NCBI RefSeq assembly: GCF_009696375.1
Contig: NZ_VUMD01000001.1
Span: 186,001-250,000, forward strand
Direction of reading: 5' to 3'
Length of the DNA: 64,000 nt
From: Clostridium porci
GTDB taxonomy: Bacteria > Bacillota > Clostridia > Lachnospirales > Lachnospiraceae
The notes beneath the pieces are model-generated. The model made no database searches and was not told the DNA's origin. It saw nothing but the letters and a program-made list of their open reading frames with translations. Of this stretch, positions 34,966-43,232 are shown piece by piece; the stretch's first letter is position 1, and each line of letters begins with the position of its first letter. A program made the translations under genes and the position numbers.

Positions 34966-36444
34966 TTAGTGATAGATGTTCTTATGCTCATAGACTGGCT
35001 CAGAGGTAAGCTCTACGCCTAATTTCTTAAATACCTTAATATCCACATCCGAAAGCATGACTGAGGTATGCACCTGGCAGCCTCTTAATCGAGGCAGCTG
35101 AGACAGGGCCTTTCTGGCAGTTTCACCAGTGGCTGCGCTCATGGACAGGGCGATAAGCACCTCATCTGTGTGAAGGCGGGGATTTCTGCTGCCCAGATAG
35201 TTGATCTTTAAGGTTTGTATAGGCTCAATGGCAGATGGGGCAATCAGATGTGTATCGTGATCGATATTCCCCAGCGCTTTGATGGCATTTAGCAGCAAAG
35301 CGGCAGAGGCTCCCAAAAGACTGCTGGTTTTGCCTGTGACAATCGTACCGTTTTCCAGCTCCATAGCCGCGGCAGGAGAGCCCAGCCGTTCGGCCCGTTC
35401 CAGACAGGGAGCGATGACAGACCGCATGCTGGTGGTAATTTTAGCCTGATTCATCAAAAGGTTAATCTTATATACCTCGTCAGAATTCCCTTCCTCCTTA
35501 GCCAGCCTGTTTAATGCATGATAGTAGCGGCGGATAATCTCCTGATTGGAGGCTTCTTTGCAGGCCTGATCATCAATGATGCAGAAGCCTGCCATATTTA
35601 CCCCCATATCAGTGGGAGATTTGTAAGGGCTTGTGCCGTAGATACCCTCAAAGATAGCGTTTAATACAGGGAAAATATCCACGTCACGGTTGTAATTTAC
35701 AGTAGTCTCGCCGTAAGCCTCCAGATGAAATGGATCAATCATGTTTACATCATTTAAATCGGCAGTAGCAGCCTCATAAGCCAGATTTACCGGGTGCTTT
35801 AAGGGCAGATTCCAGATGGGAAAGGTCTCGAATTTGGCATAGCCGGCTTTGATGCCGCGCTTGTTTTCATGGTAGAGCTGGGACAGGCAGGTCGCCATCT
35901 TGCCGCTTCCGGGGCCGGGAGCTGTAATGATAACCAGGGGTCTCGTGGTTTCTATATAATCGTTCTTTCCGTAGCCGTTGTCGCTGACAATCAGAGGAAT
36001 ATTGCTGGGATAGCCGTCAATCAGATAGTGGCGGTAAACTTTAATGCCCCGGTGCTCCAGCTTGGCTTTAAACTGGTCTGCGCCGTTCTGGCCGTTGTAC
36101 TGAGTGATGACAACGCTGCCTACATAAAGCCCCTTGTCTCTGAATTCCTGAATCAGGCGCAGCACATCCTCATCATAGGTGATACCCAAATCATGGCGGA
36201 TTTTATTTTTCTCAATGTCTGCTGCATTAATGGCAATTAGAATCTCCGCCTGATCAGCCATCTGAAGAAGCATTCTCAGCTTACTGTCCGGAGCAAAGCC
36301 CGGAAGAACTCTGGAAGCATGATAATCGTCAAAGAGCTTTCCTCCGAACTCCAGATACAGCTTGTCTCCAAATTCTCCAATTCGTTTTCTGATGTGCTCT
36401 GACTGCATGGTCAGATATTTTTCGTTGTCAAACCCGATTTTCAT
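34966..36444 (-). CDS. DUF1846 domain-containing protein
   Basis: A 492-residue protein with the characteristic N-terminus (MKIGFDNEKYLTMQSEHI) and nucleotide-binding-like loop APGPGSGKMATCLSQLYHE. The family is widespread in Firmicutes; structures show an ATPase-like fold, but no enzymatic role is settled. Length agrees with the family. The gene is monocistronic on the minus strand, with GGGGGAG upstream of the ATG. It is divergent from purL. Confidence 0.93.
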   Translation of the reverse strand: MKIGFDNEKYLTMQSEHIRKRIGEFGDKLYLEFGGKLFDDYHASRVLPGFAPDSKLRMLLQMADQAEILIAINAADIEKNKIRHDLGITYDEDVLRLIQEFRDKGLYVGSVVITQYNGQNGADQFKAKLEHRGIKVYRHYLIDGYPSNIPLIVSDNGYGKNDYIETTRPLVIITAPGPGSGKMATCLSQLYHENKRGIKAGYAKFETFPIWNLPLKHPVNLAYEAATADLNDVNMIDPFHLEAYGETTVNYNRDVDIFPVLNAIFEGIYGTSPYKSPTDMGVNMAGFCIIDDQACKEASNQEIIRRYYHALNRLAKEEGNSDEVYKINLLMNQAKITTSMRSVIAPCLERAERLGSPAAAMELENGTIVTGKTSSLLGASAALLLNAIKALGNIDHDTHLIAPSAIEPIQTLKINYLGSRNPRLHTDEVLIALSMSAATGETARKALSQLPRLRGCQVHTSVMLSDVDIKVFKKLGVELTSEPVYEHKNIYH

Positions 36445-36783
36445 ATCTGTATAATCTCCCCCTGTTTTCTAATCATGAAATAATCACATATTTATCTAGT
36501 ATAGCATAATTTACAGACTTGTGCTAGAAGTAGTTTTGCCGTTCCAGTATAAATTAGTACATACTGGGAGCAGGATGAACTATGTAAGAGGCCGTTTAAT
36601 GGCAGCAGTCTTATAGAAATGAATGTGGAAAAGCAATATTATAAGATAAATAAATAAATAAGATTAAATTTATTAATTTTACTTATCTGTTGTTTTTGTG
36701 ATATGATAAGCAAAGATAAAAGGGCGGTGCTCCCATTTGTATTGTGCAGCCAGAGAATTGCCACATAACCAGGAGGTTTGGAA
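36445..36783. other. Divergent intergenic region before purL
   Basis: Very AT-rich, with a hairpin CCAGTAT/ATACTGG (36544-36567) and an extended run of AAATA repeats near 36645. A weak promoter for purL may be TTACTT-N17-TATGAT (36679-36707). I find neither a purine riboswitch core nor a PurR box by eye. Confidence 0.4.
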
Positions 36784-39700
36784 ATGAGCGTAAGACGAAT
36801 ATTTGTGGAAAAGAAACCAGAGTATGCAGTGAAGGCAGGAGAGCTTCGGGAGGAGCTTCTTAATTATCTGGGAATGGAACAGGTAGAGAGTGTGCGGGTA
36901 CTGATCCGCTATGACATCGAACATTTGTCAGAGACAACGTATCGGAAAGCTCTGGGAACCATATTTTCCGAGCCTCCTGTAGATGAGATATATGAGGAAG
37001 AGTTTCCAAGGAAGCCGGGCGATCTGGTATTTTCTGTGGAGTATCTGCCGGGGCAGTTTGACCAGAGAGCTGATTCCGCAGAGCAGTGTGTAAAGCTTTT
37101 AAAGGAGGACGAGGAGCCGGTTATTAAATCCGCCACTACCTACGTAATCACGGCAGATTTGACGGCCTCTCAGAAGGAGGCAATCAAGAGCTTCTGTATT
37201 AATCCGGTGGACAGCCGGGAGGCAGAGGAGAAGAAGCCGGATACTCTGGCAACAGAATTCCAGATTCCTGAGGATATCGAACTCTTGGAGGGCTTTATCA
37301 GGGCCAGCCAGACAGAGCTAAAGGCCCTTTATGACACATTGAATCTGGCAATGACCGTTAAGGATTTTCTGCATATTCAGAATTATTATAGGACAGAGGA
37401 ACAAAGAGACCCGTCTGTAACTGAGATTCGGGTTCTGGACACTTACTGGTCTGATCACTGCCGCCACACCACTTTTTCTACAGAGCTGAAACAAGTAAGC
37501 TTTATGGAAGGCGATTACAGAATTCCCATAGAAGCGGCGTACCGTCAGTACCTGGCTGACCGTGAGGTTATTTACAAAGGCCGGGATGATAAGTATATCT
37601 GTTTGATGGATCTGGCTCTTATAGCAATGAAGAAGCTGCGCAGCGAGGGAAAGCTGGAGGATATGGAAATCTCCGATGAAATCAACGCCTGCAGTATCAT
37701 TGTGCCTGTAGATATCGATGGAGAAACGGAGGAGTGGCTGGTTAATTTTAAAAATGAGACTCACAACCATCCAACTGAGATAGAGCCATTTGGAGGGGCA
37801 GCCACCTGCCTGGGCGGAGCCATCCGTGATCCCTTATCAGGCAGAACCTACGTGTACCAGGCCATGCGGGTAACGGGAGCGGCTGATCCCACTAAACCTC
37901 TTAGGGAGACATTGAAAGGCAAGCTGCCTCAGAGAAAGATTGTTAACAGCGCGGCACAGGGATATTCCTCCTACGGGAACCAGATAGGATTGGCTACAGG
38001 CTACGTAAAGGAGATATACCATCCGGGCTATGTTGCCAAGCGAATGGAGATCGGGGCGGTTATGGGAGCGGCTCCCAGAAAGGATGTGGTTCGGAAAACC
38101 TCAGATCCGGGGGACAGGATCATCCTTTTGGGAGGCCGCACCGGCCGTGACGGCATCGGTGGAGCTACCGGCTCTTCTAAGGTGCATACGACTGCGTCCA
38201 TACAGGTCTGCGGCGCTGAGGTGCAGAAAGGAAATGCTCCTACAGAACGTAAAATACAGAGAATGTTCCGCCGCCCTGAGGTAAGCCGTCTGATCAAGAA
38301 GTGCAATGACTTTGGAGCAGGCGGCGTGTCTGTGGCAATCGGAGAGCTGGCTGCCGGGTTGCAGATTGATCTGGATAAGGTTCCGAAGAAATATGCGGGA
38401 CTGGATGGGACGGAGATTGCCATTTCCGAATCCCAGGAGCGTATGGCAGTGGTAGTTAATCCTGAGGATGCAGAGCAATTCTTACGCTTTGCGGCAGAGG
38501 AGAATCTGGAAGCGGTGATCGTGGCTGTGGTAACAGAGGAGCCCCGGCTGGTGATGCGCTGGAGAGGGAAGACCATTGTGGATATTAGCCGCGCTTTCCT
38601 GGATACCAACGGCGCCCATCAGGAGGCGGAGGTGGTGCTGGAGATTCCGGACAAAAAGGGAAGCCTTTTTGAGAAAAAGGAGGCAGGCGACGTGAAAGCT
38701 GCATGGCTGGATGTGCTGAGGGGGTTGAATGTGTGTTCCCAGAAGGGGCTGGTAGAACGCTTCGATGGCTCCATCGGTGCGGGCTCCGTATTGATGCCTT
38801 ACGGTGGAAGATATCAACTGACAGAGACGCAGGCTATGGTTGCAAAGCTTCCGGTATTGACGGGACATACGGACACAGTTACTATGATGAGCTATGGCTT
38901 TGATCCATACCTTTCCGGCTGGAGCCCATTTCACGGAGCCGTCTATGCTGTGATTTCCTCGGTAGCAAAGATTGTGGCAGCAGGAGGCGATTACAGTAAG
39001 ATCCGTTTCACTTTTCAGGAATATTTCCGCAGGATGAGCGCTGAGCCGTCTAGCTGGAGCCAGCCATTTGCGGCCCTTCTTGGAGCCTACCATGCCCAGA
39101 TGGGCTTAGGGCTTCCTTCCATAGGGGGAAAGGACAGCATGTCTGGAACATTTGACCATGAGAAGGGAGCCATCCATGTTCCTCCTACGCTGGTGTCCTT
39201 TGCTGTGGATGTAAACAGCAGCAAACATATTATTACGCCTGAGCTTAAGAAGCCGGGCAGCAAGCTGGCGCTCTTTGAGATTGTCCGTGACCAGTACGAC
39301 CTGCCGGATTACAGTCAGGTAATGGAAGGGTACGGAGCCGTTTTTCAGGATATTAAAAATGGAAGGATTATTTCCGCCTATGCGGTGGAGGGAAACGGCA
39401 TCGCCGAGGCAGTGACCAAGATGGCCTTTGGCAATAAGCTGGGAGTGAAGCTTGAGAATAATCTGGAGCCCAAGGATTTCTTTGCAGCAGGTTGGGGCAA
39501 CCTTGTATGTGAGGTTTTGGAGGGCAAGGTGGAGAGCCTGTCCGTATCCTGCCGCGTAATCGGGGAGGTGACAGACAAGGGTATATTTGAATATGGAAAT
39601 ACGGTTATCACCATGGAGGAGGCGTTGACTGCATGGACCGGCACACTGGAGAATGTGTTTCCTACTGTTACAGGCAGAGGGCTTTCGGGTGAAGCAGCGA

Positions 39701-40560
39701 AGGTGGAAGAAAGGCTGTACAAAACGGATGAGGTGTATATATGCAGCCATAAAATTGGTCAGCCTACGGTATTTATCCCTGTATTTCCTGGCACCAACTG
39801 TGAGTACGACAGCGCCAGGGCATTTGAGCGGGCAGGAGCCAGAGCTGTGACCAGAGTGTTTAAGAATCTGAGCGCTGAGGATATCCGCCAGTCCGTGGAA
39901 GTGTATAAGAAGGAGATTGCCAGGGCACAGATTGTCATGTTCCCAGGAGGCTTCTCCGCAGGCGATGAGCCGGAGGGCTCTGCCAAGTTTTTTGCTACCG
40001 TATTCCGCAATGCCGTAATGAAGGAGGAGATTGAGAAGCTTTTGAATCAGCGTGACGGACTGATGCTGGGTATTTGTAACGGGTTCCAGGCCCTTATTAA
40101 GCTGGGGCTGGTGCCTGAAGGGGAAATTGTGGAGCAGAAGGCGGATTCACCGACGTTGGCAATGAATACCATTGGACGCCATATTTCCAAGATGGTTTAC
40201 ACGAAGGTAGTGACTAATAAATCTCCATGGCTGGCAGGGGCGGAGCTTGGTGGCGTATACTGCAACCCTGCGTCTCATGGTGAGGGAAGATTTGTAGCTG
40301 ATGATACATGGCTTCGCAGGCTCTTTGACAACGGCCAGGTAGCCACCCAGTATGTAGACGGCCAGGGCAATATAACCATGGATGAGGAGTGGAATCCCAA
40401 CGGCTCCTACATGGCAGTTGAGGGCATTACCAGCCCCGATGGACGTATCCTTGGAAAAATGGCTCATTCCGAGCGCAGGGGACAGTCTGTGGCCGTTAAT
40501 ATTTATGGAGAGCAGGATATGAAACTGTTTGAGTCAGGTGTGAAATATTTTGGGTTATGA
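36784..40560 (+). CDS. purL: Phosphoribosylformylglycinamidine synthase, single-chain
   Basis: A 1,258-residue large FGAM synthase. The N-terminal PurS-like domain is followed by two AIRS-type ATP domains (with the conserved NHPTEIEPFGGAATC and the GGKDSMSGTF motif) and a C-terminal class I glutamine amidotransferase (FPGTNCEYD, PGGFSAGDEPEGS, nucleophile in GICNGFQAL). It converts FGAR to FGAM in purine synthesis. Many Firmicutes use three separate subunits (PurS/PurQ/PurL); Clostridia of this group use the fused form, so the architecture is expected. ATG 36784 has AGGAGG seven bases upstream; the in-frame TTG at 36778 is too close. No other pur genes adjoin it. Confidence 0.96.
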   Translation: MSVRRIFVEKKPEYAVKAGELREELLNYLGMEQVESVRVLIRYDIEHLSETTYRKALGTIFSEPPVDEIYEEEFPRKPGDLVFSVEYLPGQFDQRADSAEQCVKLLKEDEEPVIKSATTYVITADLTASQKEAIKSFCINPVDSREAEEKKPDTLATEFQIPEDIELLEGFIRASQTELKALYDTLNLAMTVKDFLHIQNYYRTEEQRDPSVTEIRVLDTYWSDHCRHTTFSTELKQVSFMEGDYRIPIEAAYRQYLADREVIYKGRDDKYICLMDLALIAMKKLRSEGKLEDMEISDEINACSIIVPVDIDGETEEWLVNFKNETHNHPTEIEPFGGAATCLGGAIRDPLSGRTYVYQAMRVTGAADPTKPLRETLKGKLPQRKIVNSAAQGYSSYGNQIGLATGYVKEIYHPGYVAKRMEIGAVMGAAPRKDVVRKTSDPGDRIILLGGRTGRDGIGGATGSSKVHTTASIQVCGAEVQKGNAPTERKIQRMFRRPEVSRLIKKCNDFGAGGVSVAIGELAAGLQIDLDKVPKKYAGLDGTEIAISESQERMAVVVNPEDAEQFLRFAAEENLEAVIVAVVTEEPRLVMRWRGKTIVDISRAFLDTNGAHQEAEVVLEIPDKKGSLFEKKEAGDVKAAWLDVLRGLNVCSQKGLVERFDGSIGAGSVLMPYGGRYQLTETQAMVAKLPVLTGHTDTVTMMSYGFDPYLSGWSPFHGAVYAVISSVAKIVAAGGDYSKIRFTFQEYFRRMSAEPSSWSQPFAALLGAYHAQMGLGLPSIGGKDSMSGTFDHEKGAIHVPPTLVSFAVDVNSSKHIITPELKKPGSKLALFEIVRDQYDLPDYSQVMEGYGAVFQDIKNGRIISAYAVEGNGIAEAVTKMAFGNKLGVKLENNLEPKDFFAAGWGNLVCEVLEGKVESLSVSCRVIGEVTDKGIFEYGNTVITMEEALTAWTGTLENVFPTVTGRGLSGEAAKVEERLYKTDEVYICSHKIGQPTVFIPVFPGTNCEYDSARAFERAGARAVTRVFKNLSAEDIRQSVEVYKKEIARAQIVMFPGGFSAGDEPEGSAKFFATVFRNAVMKEEIEKLLNQRDGLMLGICNGFQALIKLGLVPEGEIVEQKADSPTLAMNTIGRHISKMVYTKVVTNKSPWLAGAELGGVYCNPASHGEGRFVADDTWLRRLFDNGQVATQYVDGQGNITMDEEWNPNGSYMAVEGITSPDGRILGKMAHSERRGQSVAVNIYGEQDMKLFESGVKYFGL

Positions 40561-40565
40561 CAAAG

Positions 40566-40611
40566 GCGTTTTTCTTCACTTTCGACCAAGTAGAGCCGAT
40601 AGAAAAAACGC
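40566..40611. repeat. Inverted repeat after purL
   Basis: GCGTTTTTCT (40566-40575) and AGAAAAAACGC (40601-40611) can pair with one bulged A. It may end the purL transcript although no T-run follows. 40612-40800 holds AT-rich DNA and a hairpin near 40743-40770 (GCAC...GTGC), with no gene. Confidence 0.45.
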
Positions 40612-40801
40612 TGATATATAATATAAGGAGCTGAGCCGAACCATTCCCCGGCCCAATAAAAAATCCTTGTCGGGCTTGTTTATAAAATTTTTGTAACGCA
40701 TTAAAAATATTGGCATGAAGATAATAATATCATATAATAAAAGCACGAAAAACCATACGATTTTTAGTGCAAAAAGGAGTGCTTTATATGTTAGCTGTAG
40801 C

Positions 40802-40930
40802 AAGCCCGAACCATTAAAGCACAGTAAAGTGTGTAGCAGACGCATTACAGACGAACACAGATTAGTTTATAATATGGATAGTAACCAAAATCTGATTATA
40901 TACTCATGTAAATATCACTACGAAAAGCAG
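40802..40930 (+). pseudogene. Remnant of a YoeB/Txe-family toxin (C-terminal part)
   Basis: Frame residues KPEPLKHSKVCSRRITDE, then HRLVYNM and IIYSCKYHYEK, match the C-terminal half of YoeB-type ribosome-dependent mRNA interferases, including the catalytic-end SRRI-x-DEHRLVY and the HYE/K terminus. The N-terminal half is missing and a few residues typical between PEPLK and SRR are lost. The frame runs on past the normal end into the following terminator. No YefM/Axe antitoxin is visible upstream. It marks the left part of the accessory island. Confidence 0.75.
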
Positions 40931-40955
40931 CGCCACAAAAAGGTGCTGCTCTTTT
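40924..40955 (+). terminator. Terminator after the YoeB remnant
   Basis: AGCAGCGCC pairs with GGTGCTGCT (one G-T pair) around ACAAAAA, followed by CTTTT. Confidence 0.75.
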
Positions 40956-40968
40956 GCGAATTTTTAAG

Positions 40969-41001
40969 AGTTCGTATTTTGACGATTATACGAACTTTTT
41001 T
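40969..41001 (+). terminator. Second terminator-like hairpin
   Basis: AGTTCGTAT pairs with ATACGAACT, followed by TTTTTT on the plus strand. It stands in tandem with the hairpin just before it. Confidence 0.75.
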
Positions 41002-41025
41002 ATGTTGATTTTCTGTGGTTTTGTA

Positions 41026-41082
41026 TTATATCATAGGAGCGGAAATGCCACAATAAACCCATTTCACTGTAGGTCCACTCAT
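41026..41082 (-). CDS. Candidate 18-residue ORF with strong ribosome-binding site
   Basis: On the minus strand AAGGAGAG lies six bases before an ATG that opens an 18-codon frame (MSGPTVKWVYCGISAPMI). It would be the last gene of the secreted-protein module. The only support is the ribosome-binding site and position; it could be the start of a longer gene lost by deletion. Confidence 0.25.
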   Translation of the reverse strand: MSGPTVKWVYCGISAPMI

Positions 41083-41117
41083 GTCCGGCTCTCCTTTACG
41101 TTGTCAATTCTTTAATT

Positions 41118-41264
41118 TTAGAATACCTCCATTAATCCAAATAAGAGATGACCTACAGCGGTTCTTAAAGCCTGGTTTATACTAAACCAAATGGATAAAG
41201 ATATTAATATACTACCAACTAATATGGATATTGCTATTATTATAGCCGAAAATTTATCTTTCAT
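41118..41264 (-). CDS. Small single-pass membrane protein (48 residues)
   Basis: The frame encodes MKDKFSAIIIAISILVGSIL followed by further hydrophobic residues, one clear membrane helix, ending MEVF. An in-frame ATG at 41282 would add MKDKFN, a duplication of the N-terminus. The inner ATG is preferred because AAGGAT lies about ten bases before it. It follows the secreted-protein gene on the same strand by 23 bases, so they are likely one operon. The layout repeats at 44.9-45.4 kb. Function unknown. Confidence 0.5.
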   Translation of the reverse strand: MKDKFSAIIIAISILVGSILISLSIWFSINQALRTAVGHLLFGLMEVF

Positions 41265-41287
41265 ATTAAATTTATCCTTCATTTTAA

Positions 41288-41941
41288 TTAATATAAACTG
41301 ATAGTACCAGTACTATCTATAGATCTTCGATAATAAGAGGTGCCGTCAACTTCTGAATTAAAGCTGAAACCAGAACCTAGTAATTCGGCGGAAACTTCTG
41401 CTGACATAGAAGAACTAACAGAAGCCACGAGAGTTCCTGAATAAGCAAACATTAGTTCAGTTGTAGGAAAAGTATTATTTTGGCTCCAAACACTAATAGT
41501 TTTGTCTTCTATTTCTGTAGGTGCAACATTAGTAGTAATTCCAAGATAGGAACCTGTTAAGGCATTAATTTGCCGGAAAGATCCTTCCTTGTACAATTCA
41601 ACATGAACACTGAGTTCTACAGTTGTTGCTCCATAACTTTTTGCTCGTTTAAAAATATAAGGGACGACAGAACGAGTAGCAACAGCAGGGCTTTGTACTG
41701 TCATAATCTCAAGAGTTTCATTTGCAGCTTTATCTTTAATGACAACTTGTTCTTGCGTTCCCTTTTTAGAATATTCTAAGGTAACTTTTGCAGGATCATA
41801 ATCATTGGTTGTAAATTTGAAATCATTAAATTGTACTTCTAATGTATTTTGAGTATTAGGTATGGAAGCAAGACTGGGGATTGTCATAGAAAGAGTAGTC
41901 AATAATACCAAAAATAAAGAGACAATTTTTTTTATTAACAT
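41288..41941 (-). CDS. Secreted protein of unknown function (217 residues)
   Basis: A signal peptide (MLIKKIVSLFLVLLTTLSM, cleavage probably after Ala25 or so) precedes a mature chain of about 190 residues, rich in Ser, Thr and Val and lacking cysteine, with a beta-strand-like pattern. The end SYYRRSIDSTGTISLY is not part of any family I recognise. Its ATG has AAAGGAGT upstream. A tiny leader ORF precedes it and a small membrane protein follows, all on the minus strand. Base composition is clearly more AT-rich than the core genes, in line with acquisition by transfer. Confidence 0.7.
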   Translation of the reverse strand: MLIKKIVSLFLVLLTTLSMTIPSLASIPNTQNTLEVQFNDFKFTTNDYDPAKVTLEYSKKGTQEQVVIKDKAANETLEIMTVQSPAVATRSVVPYIFKRAKSYGATTVELSVHVELYKEGSFRQINALTGSYLGITTNVAPTEIEDKTISVWSQNNTFPTTELMFAYSGTLVASVSSSMSAEVSAELLGSGFSFNSEVDGTSYYRRSIDSTGTISLY

Positions 41942-41977
41942 AAAAGCAACTCCTTTCTTATAAATTTAAAAATAAAC

Positions 41978-42013
41978 TTAATAAAAAATAATTCTATGAT
42001 TTGCTTTGTTCAA
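41978..42013 (-). CDS. 11-codon leader ORF (module copy 1)
   Basis: AAAGGAGGTG lies eight bases before a TTG that opens an 11-codon frame (MNKANHRIIFY). The ribosome-binding site is stronger than that of the secreted-protein gene 36 bases downstream. A leader ORF of exactly the same length and with the related Shine-Dalgarno context GGAGGTGA-N-TCC lies at 45378-45413. Could control translation of the module or encode a peptide; both are inference. Confidence 0.4.
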   Translation of the reverse strand: MNKANHRIIFY

Positions 42014-42035
42014 CGGATTCACCTCCTTTAAATAC

Positions 42036-42064
42036 AATATATCATATAGAGGGGGGGAATACAA
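42036..42064 (-). promoter_or_regulatory. Promoter of the secreted-protein module with a G7 tract in the spacer
   Basis: On the minus strand TTGTAT and TATATT are separated by 17 bases. The spacer contains a run of seven C on that strand (G at 42051-42057 on the plus strand). Slippage in the run would change the spacer length. Confidence 0.5.
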
Positions 42065-42196
42065 TGTGTACATAAAAAACTAAAAAAAATTAATAAAATA
42101 GTAAGTTTACACTAAAAAATGGACCTGTTGACAAACTAAAGAAAAATGACCTTCTGTATGGTATAATTATCATATCAATTGCGGGAGGTCATTTTT

Positions 42197-42240
42197 ATGA
42201 TGGGAAAGCAGACTGGGCAAATTCAGATGATAATTCTTGA
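42197..42240 (+). pseudogene. Start of an IS1182-like transposase, truncated
   Basis: MMGKQTGQIQMIILE matches the N-terminus of IS1182-family transposases; after about 15 codons the similarity ends. It retains the upstream context GGGAGGTC and an extended -10 (TATGGTATAAT near 42157-42167), and an inverted repeat AAAAATGACCT/AGGTCATTTTT flanks the promoter. The remainder of the element is absent. Confidence 0.5.
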
Positions 42241-42380
42241 AGGGATATACATGAGTTACAAGCAGATGAATTTGTTCAGAGGACAGGAATCCGTCCGGGA
42301 GAGCTTACCTGTATTTCGGGAGGGTTCCCCTGCCAGCCGCATTCGGCTGCTGGATTGCGTAAGGCGTCTAGGATGAACGT

Positions 42381-42458
42381 GAGCTGTGGCCGGAGTATCG
42401 GCGCGTCATTGGCGAAATTAAGCCAAGATGGGTTGTGGCTGAGAATGTACTGATATAG
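42381..42458 (+). pseudogene. Scrap of a DNA cytosine-C5 methyltransferase gene
   Basis: The frame encodes ELWPEYRRVIGEIKPRWVVAENV and then stops. This matches the part of phage- and plasmid-type Dcm proteins around the ENV motif (motif IV-downstream, catalytic pocket). The sequence just before (42241-42376) reads as part of the same mobile DNA but cannot be assigned. Confidence 0.5.
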
Positions 42459-42781
42459 AAAATGTACATAGCATAATAGGCAGACGATTTCCAATTACAG
42501 CAAGGATTCTTAACTTTTTGTTTGGACATAGAGGCGCACTTCATGCTCCAGTGTTTTTGCTGGTTCTCTGGTGCCTTTTATATAGATTTAGATTTAGCTG
42601 GTTATTTTGTTCTGGCTATGCCGGACATTTAATACAAGATCTATTTACAGCTGGGGGGATTCCAGTGTTTTTCCCATTTTCCAGTAAAAAAGTAAGTTTA
42701 TCGCCATTTAGGACAGGAGGGATTTTTGATTATGTCATAACCTTTCTTCTGATTTCACTTATGTATCAGACGGCAGGATAA
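42449..42781 (+). pseudogene. Membrane metal-dependent hydrolase of the YdjM/LexA-binding group, N-terminus missing
   Basis: The frame opens at DIENVHSIIGRRFP inside the methyltransferase scrap and continues through FLFGHRGALHAP to a C-terminus with hydrophobic helices (VFLLVLWCLL, DYVITFLLISLMY). DI-x-H/N-x-S-IGRR, FGHRG-x-x-H and GHLIQDLFTAGGIPVFFPF are the conserved blocks. The usual N-terminal helix and first histidine motif are gone, and the expected DIDH is DIEN, so the protein is unlikely to work. The join with the methyltransferase scrap marks a deletion. Confidence 0.75.
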
Positions 42782-42917
42782 CGTAAGACTCGCACATTGA
42801 AAATTTCATAACGTAATGCCAAATACAAATGATAAACTATTTTTTAATATTTTAATCAAAAATCGGTGAACATATGCTATAATCAAAAGGAGGGGGAGAA
42901 TTAAAGAAGATTTGGGA

Positions 42918-42946
42918 TTGTTTCAGATAAAGCGATATGATATACT
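42918..42946 (+). promoter_or_regulatory. Promoter of the small toxin gene
   Basis: TTGTTT (42918-42923), 17-base spacer, TATACT (42941-42946). Transcription would start near 42953, about 63 bases before the toxin ATG. A second possible start is the extended -10 TATGCTATAAT at 42873-42883, followed by a strong AGGAGGGGG without a good start codon. Confidence 0.65.
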
Positions 42947-42982
42947 GGAAAAGGAACAATCGTGTCACTGCAAGGGCGTTGG

Positions 42983-43007
42983 CCTCCCATATACAAAAGA
43001 TGGGAGG
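42983..43007 (+). promoter_or_regulatory. Hairpin hiding the toxin ribosome-binding site
   Basis: CCTCCCAT (42983-42990) pairs perfectly with ATGGGAGG (43000-43007) over a nine-base loop. The 3' arm contains the GGGAGG that would serve the ATG at 43016. Such 5' sequestering structures are typical of type I toxin mRNAs and limit their translation. Confidence 0.75.
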
Positions 43008-43015
43008 TGGTGCAG

Positions 43016-43099
43016 ATGGAATTTAGCTTTCAGGACTTAATGACCTTTGGGCTTTTCATTCTGTCATTGCTTACCTTTATATTTCATAATCGTAAGTAA
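43016..43099 (+). CDS. Holin-like type I toxin (27 residues)
   Basis: The 27-residue peptide has a short N-terminal segment (MEFSFQDLMT), one hydrophobic helix (FGLFILSLLTFIF) and a basic tail (HNRK). This is the pattern of the Firmicutes putative holin-like toxins related to TxpA/BsrG, which insert in the membrane. The ribosome-binding site GGGAGGTGG is good but buried in a hairpin. A convergent antisense RNA overlaps the 3' end of its transcript. All three elements together make a type I toxin-antitoxin call likely. The gene lies in the accessory island between two decayed genes. Confidence 0.75.
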   Translation: MEFSFQDLMTFGLFILSLLTFIFHNRK

Positions 43100-43101
43100 C
43101 A

Positions 43102-43171
43102 TTTTTCTATAAAAATCCCAGAAATGGGTATAGAAAAACCACCCTTGTAAACTTGGCCGTTGATAGGGTGG
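43102..43171. terminator. Overlapping bidirectional terminator hairpins between toxin mRNA and antisense RNA
   Basis: CCACCC (43139-43144) pairs with GGGTGG (43166-43171). On the minus strand the stem is followed by TTTTTCT, a good terminator for the antisense RNA; on the plus strand by ATTTTCT. Next to it TTTTTCTATA/TATAGAAAAA with an inner ATCCCA/TGGGTAT forms a second long hairpin (43102-43138). Confidence 0.7.
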
Positions 43172-43226
43172 ATTTTCTATCATCAAAATAGGCCAACCCC
43201 TTGTATGGGGCGGTTGTTCCTTTTAT
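43132..43226 (-). ncRNA. Candidate antisense RNA antitoxin, RatA-like
   Basis: A consensus-like promoter on the minus strand should start transcription near 43226 and the hairpin at 43139-43171 with TTTTTCT should end it near 43132, giving about 95 bases. It would be complementary to the 3' part of the toxin transcript and would contain the stable hairpin 43192-43216 (AACC...GGTT). The arrangement copies txpA/RatA and bsrG/SR4 of Bacillus, where the antisense RNA destabilises toxin mRNA. There is no direct evidence of transcription. Confidence 0.55.
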
Positions 43227-43232
43227 GTTTAT

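Noticed and set aside
36445-36783. Purine riboswitch before purL
   Set aside because: The conserved loops of the aptamer were not visible; the region is only AT-rich.
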